This document shows, piece by piece, positions 5,358 to 10,469 of a stretch of 10,469 nt of DNA. A program made the position numbers and the translations under genes. The notes below the pieces were generated by a model, which ran no database searches, was not told where the DNA came from, and worked only from the letters and a program-made list of their open reading frames with translations. The stretch comes from Lachnospiraceae bacterium (GTDB lineage Bacteria > Bacillota > Clostridia > Lachnospirales > Lachnospiraceae): positions 1 to 10,469 of the forward strand of contig JAFUKK010000021.1 in NCBI GenBank assembly GCA_017473665.1, read 5' to 3'. Positions within the stretch are counted from its first letter, which is position 1; every line of letters begins with the position of its first letter.

Positions 5358-7013
5358 ATGTACGAATGTCCGTCCTGTGCTGCCGCTTTGCGGTACGATA
5401 TTGATAAACAAATGCTCTCCTGCGACCACTGCGGAAATACTTTAGATCCTTATGCCTTTCAGAAGGATAAAGACGCGGAAGAACACACCGACTATGAAGT
5501 AACTATATTCCGATGTCCCCAATGTGGCGGAGAGTTAATTAGCGACGCTACCACTGCTGCCACCTTTTGCAGCTACTGTGGTGCTTCTACCATTTTAGAC
5601 AACCGTATCAGCAAGGAACGTCGACCCAAATCCATCATTCCCTTTAAGCAAAATACAGACCAGTGCAAAGCTGCATATCAAAAAATGTTAAAGAATGCCG
5701 TTTTTGCACCGGATGATATGAAGAACCCGGAACATATTGAAAAATTCCGGGGTATCTACATGCCCTATTGGCTCTATTCCTACGAGTACAAGGGCAATCT
5801 GGACCTAAGAGGTGCCGTACGCGAAACCCGAGGCGGCGAACCCGTCAAAAACCTTTATGATGTAAAACTGGATGTGGATGTGTCCTATGAGGATATTGCT
5901 TACGATGCCTCCTCTAGCTTTCCTGACCATGTCAGTGCCGCCATCGGACCCTTTCATAATGAAGACTGTAAACCCTTTACTCCCGCCTTTCTCAGTGGTT
6001 TCTATGCAGATACCAGCGATGTGGCAGACTGGGTATACGAAACGGATGCTGAAAAATATTTTCGTCTAAACTGCGCCAATGACTTATTTGAAAATACCAC
6101 TATGGGCGTCTATGGCGTGGGGAATTACTATGGTTGTTCCGTGCCTGCCTCCATCAATCCCACCTCCCGCAGGACTGAGTTGGGCTTATTTCCCGTGTGG
6201 TTTTTATCCTACCGTAATAAGGACCGAATCGCCTATGCAGTAATGAATGGGCAGACCGGCAAGATGACCGGTCAATTGCCTGTAGATATCAAAAAATATC
6301 TTAAAATATCTCTATTACTGGCTATGCCTATATTCCTACTGCTTTGTCTCTTACCCACCATGGTGCCTGCGCAACTGCTCACCATGTCTGCATTTCTGGC
6401 AGTGTTCTGCGGTATAGTGGTAAATGTACAGATGTCCCATGCCATTGCCCAAGACCGGTCTACGGAAGATAAAGGCGAGCAATATGCCGCCTCCGACAAT
6501 CCCAGACCCACGGACCAAATGATTCTTTTCAATCATTTTTCTCCCCAAAAGAAATGGAATTTTAGTGTCATTGCAGTCATTATATTATTCCTGACCCTAC
6601 TACCCATATCTTTTTTTCCGGCCCAAAGTATCCGTAAAATCTTAGACTGCCCCCAGATTCTGCTATTTCCGGCGGCATTGATAGTGATATGCGGGATTAT
6701 CTGTCTGATACAGAGCGGCCAAAAAAAGAAACATGCATATTTGCCCGTTACCTACACCAGGGGAATCTGGGAAGGCTTTGGCTCTGATTTACTTGCCAAA
6801 TCACCGGTTTTGATAAAGCCCCTGTTGGCACTTATCATCTCCCTGGTGATTCTGATATGGAATCCGGTAGATGATTCCTGGTATTATCTGGGAGCTGTGG
6901 CATGCATGCTGGGCATCTGTTTTAGCCTCATAGATATGATGAAACAGTACAATCGGTTGACCACCCGGAAATTGCCCCAGTTGGGGAGAAGGGGAGGTGA
7001 TGAGAATGCGTAA
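5358..7013 (+). CDS. Zinc-ribbon membrane protein, YdjG-like
   Basis: A 551-residue inner-membrane protein of uncertain biochemical role. Two Cys4 zinc ribbons open the protein: C4, C7, C22, C25 (CPSC and CDHC) and C53, C56, C71, C74 (CPQC and CSYC). A soluble region follows (about 85-310) with conserved-looking blocks EHIEKFRGIYMPYW, FLSGFYAD, FPVWFLSYR and YAVMNGQTG. Six probable membrane segments lie at about 313-333, 337-357, 401-421, 433-452, 486-501 and 508-526, and the tail is basic. Proteins of this layout are often labelled TFIIB-type zinc-ribbon proteins. The ribbon-plus-TPM arrangement recalls B. subtilis ydjG-ydjH, membrane-stress partners of YdjI and PspA; that function is inferred, not shown. 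The start is fixed by the CPSC motif and GGGGG 9 nt upstream. The gene overlaps the TPM gene by 8 bp and is a paralogue of the gene at 9315. Confidence 0.88.
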   Translation: MYECPSCAAALRYDIDKQMLSCDHCGNTLDPYAFQKDKDAEEHTDYEVTIFRCPQCGGELISDATTAATFCSYCGASTILDNRISKERRPKSIIPFKQNTDQCKAAYQKMLKNAVFAPDDMKNPEHIEKFRGIYMPYWLYSYEYKGNLDLRGAVRETRGGEPVKNLYDVKLDVDVSYEDIAYDASSSFPDHVSAAIGPFHNEDCKPFTPAFLSGFYADTSDVADWVYETDAEKYFRLNCANDLFENTTMGVYGVGNYYGCSVPASINPTSRRTELGLFPVWFLSYRNKDRIAYAVMNGQTGKMTGQLPVDIKKYLKISLLLAMPIFLLLCLLPTMVPAQLLTMSAFLAVFCGIVVNVQMSHAIAQDRSTEDKGEQYAASDNPRPTDQMILFNHFSPQKKWNFSVIAVIILFLTLLPISFFPAQSIRKILDCPQILLFPAALIVICGIICLIQSGQKKKHAYLPVTYTRGIWEGFGSDLLAKSPVLIKPLLALIISLVILIWNPVDDSWYYLGAVACMLGICFSLIDMMKQYNRLTTRKLPQLGRRGGDENA

Positions 7014-7836
7014 ACTTTTGCAATATCTATGCACCATCCTCCTGTTTTGCAGCATTATGCTCATTCCCGGCAGCCGTTGTCATGCCTACAACTATGCCTC
7101 TCATCCGGATACCGATTATACCGTAACTGTCATGGACAATGCCCTCTTATTAGACCAGACGGAGGAAAAAGACCTACTGCAGAATATGCTGCCCATTGCA
7201 GAGCACGGCCATGTACTGCTGCTTACCTCTGACCGTACCGATACCGATTGCGAAACAGAAGCAGCCACGCTTTGTGACCAATTATTCGGTGACGAAAATG
7301 CTGTAGTCTTTCTGATAAATATAGGAATCCGGGAAATATATGTTTATGCCCGCGGAGACATGAGTGACAGCATTACCTCCGGCGATGCCCGTTCCATCGC
7401 AGATAATGTATACCGTTATGCATCCAAAGAGGATTACTTCACCTGTGCCGACAGAGCGTTTACACAGATAAACAGTCTGCTCAAGGGGGACTCCATCGCA
7501 CAGCCCATGAAGTATATCTGTAACGCTTTACTAGCCATGATTTTGGCCCTGTTACTTGGCTTTGGCTGGGTATGTATAAATGCCTACCGGTATCGTCCCG
7601 GACAGCACCTGCTGCTAAATAGGAGTTCCAAGCATGTAAAAGCCTCCGTGACTAATGCAGAATATACAGACACTCATTTCCTGACAGAAGCTGAACTGTG
7701 TAGTGAGGGACCTTATCTGGCCCTGTATCTGTTACGCGTCCTGCTGTCATTCTTTGGGGGCGGAGGCGGTTTCTCCGGCAGCGGCAGCACCGGTGGTGGC
7801 AGTTCCAGAAGCAGTGGCGGCGGTCACAAATTCTAA
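7006..7836 (+). CDS. TPM-domain protein with signal peptide, YdjH-like
   Basis: Probable envelope protein of the TPM (YgcG/Psb32, formerly DUF477/UPF0603) family. Its 276 residues include an N-terminal signal peptide (hydrophobic 7-21, possible cleavage after CHA at 25-27), a TPM-like domain at about 38-160 (YTVTVMDNALLLD, AEHGHVLLLTSD, NAVVFLINIGIREIYVYARG), a membrane segment at about 169-192, a cytoplasmic stretch, a second hydrophobic piece near 237-250 and a Gly/Ser-rich tail (251-276) ending GGGHKF. Such tails are typical of YgcG-like proteins. GTG 6997 and ATG 7000 are possible starts, but GGGGAGG (6991-6997) is best spaced for ATG 7006. The overlap ATGCGTAA with the zinc-ribbon gene suggests translational coupling and a shared complex. 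Family members have been linked to photosystem repair, acid phosphatase activity and membrane stress; which applies here is unknown. Confidence 0.85.
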   Translation: MRKLLQYLCTILLFCSIMLIPGSRCHAYNYASHPDTDYTVTVMDNALLLDQTEEKDLLQNMLPIAEHGHVLLLTSDRTDTDCETEAATLCDQLFGDENAVVFLINIGIREIYVYARGDMSDSITSGDARSIADNVYRYASKEDYFTCADRAFTQINSLLKGDSIAQPMKYICNALLAMILALLLGFGWVCINAYRYRPGQHLLLNRSSKHVKASVTNAEYTDTHFLTEAELCSEGPYLALYLLRVLLSFFGGGGGFSGSGSTGGGSSRSSGGGHKF

Positions 7837-7838
7837 CC

Positions 7839-7858
7839 GGGCGTATATCCCCTCGCCC
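7839..7858 (+). terminator. Weak hairpin after the TPM gene
   Basis: GGGCG (7839-7843) and CGCCC (7854-7858) can pair around a 10-nt loop just after the TPM stop codon. The following bases include only a short TTTT at 7868-7871, so termination would be partial at best. Read-through into aroA is therefore possible. Confidence 0.3.
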
Positions 7859-7869
7859 CATGCAAGATT

Positions 7870-7898
7870 TTGACAAAACATCACCAGAGGCATATACT
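7870..7898 (+). promoter_or_regulatory. aroA: Promoter of aroA
   Basis: TTGACA (7870-7875), a 17-nt spacer and TATACT (7893-7898) make a near-consensus sigma-A promoter. Start of transcription is expected near 7905, only about 23 nt before the aroA ATG, so the leader is very short. The ribosome site AAGGAA is at 7911-7916. Confidence 0.85.
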
Positions 7899-7927
7899 TA
7901 GAAAAAAACAAAGGAATACCTATTATT

Positions 7928-9262
7928 ATGAACGAAACTTATCAAGTACCATACATATATGAAAAAATAAAGTCCCATGTGCAAACTCTGGTCACAGAAG
8001 TACCGGGCTCCAAGAGTATCACCAACCGTGCCCTTTTGCTGGCCACCTTGGCCCAGGGTGTGTCCACCCTGCGTGGAGTACTGTTCAGTGACGATTCCCG
8101 GCATTTTCTGAAATGCATTCAGGAACTGGGCTTTGAAACAGTGGTAGATGAAGCCACACGGGTGATTACTGTCACCGGACACGGAGGACAAGTACCTAAA
8201 AAGGAAGCTTCCCTGTATGTGGGAAGTGCAGGTACCGCAGCACGTTTTCTGACCTCCTATCTGGGGCTTTCCACGGGTATCTATCATATGGATGCCTCCC
8301 CTCAGATGCGCAAGCGGCCCATGGCACCTCTTTTGGACTCACTGAAGGCTCTGGGATGCGAAATCAGCTATCCTGCGCCGGATGATGCCAAAGAAACCTC
8401 TCAGGAAGGATTTTTCCCCTTTACTCTGCATGGTCACGGCTTTGGCTGCAATCGGATTTCCGTCAATATTGACCACAGCAGCCAGTTTTTAAGTGCACTT
8501 ATGATTTCTTCCCCATTATGTCCGGAGGATTTCCACATTACCATAGAAGGCACTCATGGCATGGCTTACATCACCATGACCGCAAAAATGATGGAGCAAT
8601 TCGGTGTCAAATGTACACAGATTGACGAAAAACAATTCATGACCCCTGCAGGACAATCTTATGCAGCTCTGAATTATCAGATTGAACCGGATGTGTCTGC
8701 AGCATGTTATTTCTATGCCATGAGCCCTTTACTGAATATCCCCGTAATGGTGCCCCATGTACACTTTGACTCTCTTCAGGGAGATGTTCAGTTCATACGG
8801 ATTTTAGAGCAAATGGGATGTAAAGCAGAGGATACTTCCGATGGTATCCTGGTGACCCCTCCGGAATCCGGTGTATACCAAGGGATTCATGCGGATATGC
8901 ATGCCTGCTCTGATCAGGCCATTACCCTGGCCGCCCTGGCACCCTTCGCAGAGGGTCCTACCACCATTACCGGTATCGGTCATATCCGTTTCCAGGAGAG
9001 CGACCGTATCAGCGCAATTGTGACGGAGCTACGCAAAATGGGCATCCGATGCGAGGAAACACAGGACAGCATTACCATATATCCAGGTATACCCTCTCCT
9101 GCTACCGTGGATACCTATGAGGACCACCGGATGGCTATGGGCTTTTCCTTAATCGGCCTTAGGACCCCCGGTATCGTCATCAGCGATCCCTTGTGCTGTC
9201 ACAAGACCTTTGAGGATTATTTTGAGGTATTGGATACCGTTGTTAAGAAGCTTTGTGATTAA
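7928..9262 (+). CDS. aroA: 3-phosphoshikimate 1-carboxyvinyltransferase (EPSP synthase)
   Basis: Cytoplasmic enzyme that transfers enolpyruvate from PEP to shikimate-3-phosphate, the sixth step of the shikimate pathway to chorismate and aromatic amino acids. The 444 residues are close to the usual 425-445. Motifs are all in place: PGSKSITNRALLLA (26-39; K29 and R34), the PEP loop GSAGTAARF (99-107), DASPQMRKRPM (122-132), DHSSQFLSA (182-190), EPDVSAACY (253-261), the catalytic Asp in SDQA (D329), IRFQESDRI (353-361), EDHRMAM (398-404) and CCHKTFEDYF (423-432; K426). The PEP loop reads SAGTAARF where E. coli has NAGTAMRP. The start is supported by AAGGAA 11 nt upstream and by the promoter at 7870. 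It lies between two zinc-ribbon paralogues; no other aromatic-pathway gene is in the window. Confidence 0.96.
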   Translation: MNETYQVPYIYEKIKSHVQTLVTEVPGSKSITNRALLLATLAQGVSTLRGVLFSDDSRHFLKCIQELGFETVVDEATRVITVTGHGGQVPKKEASLYVGSAGTAARFLTSYLGLSTGIYHMDASPQMRKRPMAPLLDSLKALGCEISYPAPDDAKETSQEGFFPFTLHGHGFGCNRISVNIDHSSQFLSALMISSPLCPEDFHITIEGTHGMAYITMTAKMMEQFGVKCTQIDEKQFMTPAGQSYAALNYQIEPDVSAACYFYAMSPLLNIPVMVPHVHFDSLQGDVQFIRILEQMGCKAEDTSDGILVTPPESGVYQGIHADMHACSDQAITLAALAPFAEGPTTITGIGHIRFQESDRISAIVTELRKMGIRCEETQDSITIYPGIPSPATVDTYEDHRMAMGFSLIGLRTPGIVISDPLCCHKTFEDYFEVLDTVVKKLCD

Positions 9263-9314
9263 AATTCCCTTTTGGAAAAGAAGAGTCATCCTAAAATAGC
9301 AAAGGAGAAACCAG

Positions 9315-10469
9315 ATGTACGAATGCCCATCCTGTGCTGCCAATATGACCTATAGCATCAGCAAAAAAATGTTATACTGTGCGCACTGTGAAAACACAAT
9401 GGATCCTTACTCCTTCCAAAAGGAGTCGGATGCAGAAGAAAATACCGAATATGAAGTAACTCTTTTCAGCTGTCCCCAGTGCGGCGGTCAGCTGCTTAGC
9501 GAAGACACCACTGCGGCCACCTTTTGTAGCTTTTGTGGTGCTTCTACTATTTTAGACAGCCGCATCAGCAGGGAACGGAAGCCCAAATACATCATTCCCT
9601 TTGCCAAAACCAGAGCAAATTGCAAAAATGCTTATGGCAAAATGATGCGACAGGCTTTCTTTGCTCCCGATGCCCTAAAGGACCCGGAACATATTGAAAA
9701 ATTTCGGGGGATTTATATGCCCTACTGGATATATTCTTTTGAGAAGAAAGGTCGCGTAACTGTACCGGGCAAGAAAACCAGACGTCGGGGCGACTATCTG
9801 ATTACGAAACATTACGACGTGGATATGGATGTGGACGCATCCTACGAAGGCATCTCCTTTGACGCCTCATCCACCTTTTCTGATACCCTGAGCAAATCCA
9901 TTGCTCCTTTTCATATTACCAAGGGAGTCCCCTTTACACCTTCCTTCCTCAGTGGTTTCTACGCGGACACCAACGATGTAGACAGATATGTGTACTCCTC
10001 GGAGGCACGTACTCTGTTTCAAAATGATTGCGCCAAGAAAGCCACTTCCGTAAAGGAGTTGCGCAAATATGGTGTGGGCAATGAAAATATGACTCCCTTG
10101 CGCCAAGCCATGTATCCTGATGAAGAAACTCAGGACCTGGCTTTATTTCCCGTGTGGTTTTTATCCTATCGAAAGGACGACCGAATTGCCTATGCAGTAG
10201 TAAACGGACAGACCGGACGGGCCGCAGGGGATTTGCCCATTGATGCCCGCAAATATGTGGTCACCTCTCTACTGTTGGCTGTACCCCTTTTCCTATTGCT
10301 GAATTTATTTTTTACCGTAAAACCGGGCACTGTACTGCTGATATCCGCTTTTCTGGCAATTATCAGTGCCATTATCTCCAATGTGCAGATTACCCGGATG
10401 TTGGCCAAAGAAAAATATGAGGACGATAAGGGGATGCAGTACGCCACCGCTATGCAAAGCGATGCAATC
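9315..10469 (+). CDS. Second zinc-ribbon membrane protein, paralogue, 3' end outside window
   Basis: The frame is open for 385 codons from ATG 9315 to the edge. It repeats the layout of the 5358-7013 protein: Cys4 ribbons at C4, C7, C22, C25 and C53, C56, C71, C74, then the blocks EHIEKFRGIYMPYW, FLSGFYAD, FPVWFLSYR and YAVVNGQTG, and two membrane segments near 313-333 and 337-357. By hand count about 70 of the first 100 residues are identical to the first copy. The middle part differs more: a basic KKTRRRGDY stretch near 157-165, and different residues at about 225-270. AAAGGAG lies 8 nt before the ATG. It follows aroA by 52 bp with no clear terminator or promoter between, so it is probably transcribed from the aroA promoter. 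If the module is repeated, a TPM or SPFH gene should follow beyond the edge. The role is inferred from the YdjG-like architecture only. Confidence 0.88.
   Translation, partial: MYECPSCAANMTYSISKKMLYCAHCENTMDPYSFQKESDAEENTEYEVTLFSCPQCGGQLLSEDTTAATFCSFCGASTILDSRISRERKPKYIIPFAKTRANCKNAYGKMMRQAFFAPDALKDPEHIEKFRGIYMPYWIYSFEKKGRVTVPGKKTRRRGDYLITKHYDVDMDVDASYEGISFDASSTFSDTLSKSIAPFHITKGVPFTPSFLSGFYADTNDVDRYVYSSEARTLFQNDCAKKATSVKELRKYGVGNENMTPLRQAMYPDEETQDLALFPVWFLSYRKDDRIAYAVVNGQTGRAAGDLPIDARKYVVTSLLLAVPLFLLLNLFFTVKPGTVLLISAFLAIISAIISNVQITRMLAKEKYEDDKGMQYATAMQSDAI

Noticed and set aside
5358..5440. PriA-helicase or RNA-polymerase zinc-finger identity for the zinc-ribbon genes
   Set aside because: Only the short Cys4 ribbons are similar; there is no helicase motif, and the rest is a membrane protein.
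6997..7005. GTG 6997 and ATG 7000 as starts of the TPM gene
   Set aside because: They overlap or touch the GGGGAGG ribosome site; ATG 7006 has proper spacing.
7898..8287. Minus-strand 129-codon frame over the start of aroA
   Set aside because: It is antisense to a strongly supported aroA and has no recognisable domain.
9263..9314. Possible terminator between aroA and the second zinc-ribbon gene
   Set aside because: Only a CTTTT-GG-AAAAG mini-palindrome is present; it is weak and lacks a T tract.

Overview
The window looks like a chromosomal segment from an anaerobic Firmicute, most likely of the Lachnospiraceae/Clostridia. This is inferred from moderate G+C, AGGAGG-type ribosome sites, TTGACA/TATAAT-type promoters and the style of the MacB-like transporter, CysK, AroA and zinc-ribbon proteins. 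No rRNA, tRNA, CRISPR array, insertion sequence or phage gene was seen.

The left half (1-5103) is transcribed leftwards. It holds a three-gene MacB-type ABC efflux operon: ATPase (2745-3455), HlyD/MacA-like adaptor (1161-2720) and FtsX/MacB permease (1151 off the left edge). The operon has a near-consensus promoter with a perfect inverted repeat over its -10. The adaptor is interrupted by an in-frame TAG at 1581-1583; removing that one codon gives a 519-residue protein, so this is a nonsense mutation, a sequence error or a readthrough/restart site. Upstream lie cysK (3779-4717) and a 110-residue acidic protein of unknown function (4771-5103). A long hairpin with a U tract, best formed by the minus-strand RNA, follows cysK and separates it from the ABC operon.

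From 5104-5357, a divergent promoter region, the right half is transcribed rightwards. It encodes a 551-residue membrane protein with two N-terminal zinc ribbons (5358-7013), overlapping by 8 bp a secreted/anchored TPM-domain protein (7006-7836). Next comes aroA (7928-9262) from its own strong promoter, then a second zinc-ribbon membrane protein (9315 off the right edge) that is a close paralogue of the first. The zinc-ribbon plus TPM pair resembles ydjG-ydjH of Bacillus subtilis, partners of the SPFH protein YdjI and of PspA in envelope-stress protection. The duplicated zinc-ribbon gene around aroA and the similar promoters in front of the first copy and of aroA are the most unusual layout features.

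Functionally, the window combines drug/peptide efflux, cysteine synthesis, the shikimate pathway and a probable membrane-stress module. Only the efflux genes and the zinc-ribbon/TPM genes show clear operon-level cooperation.
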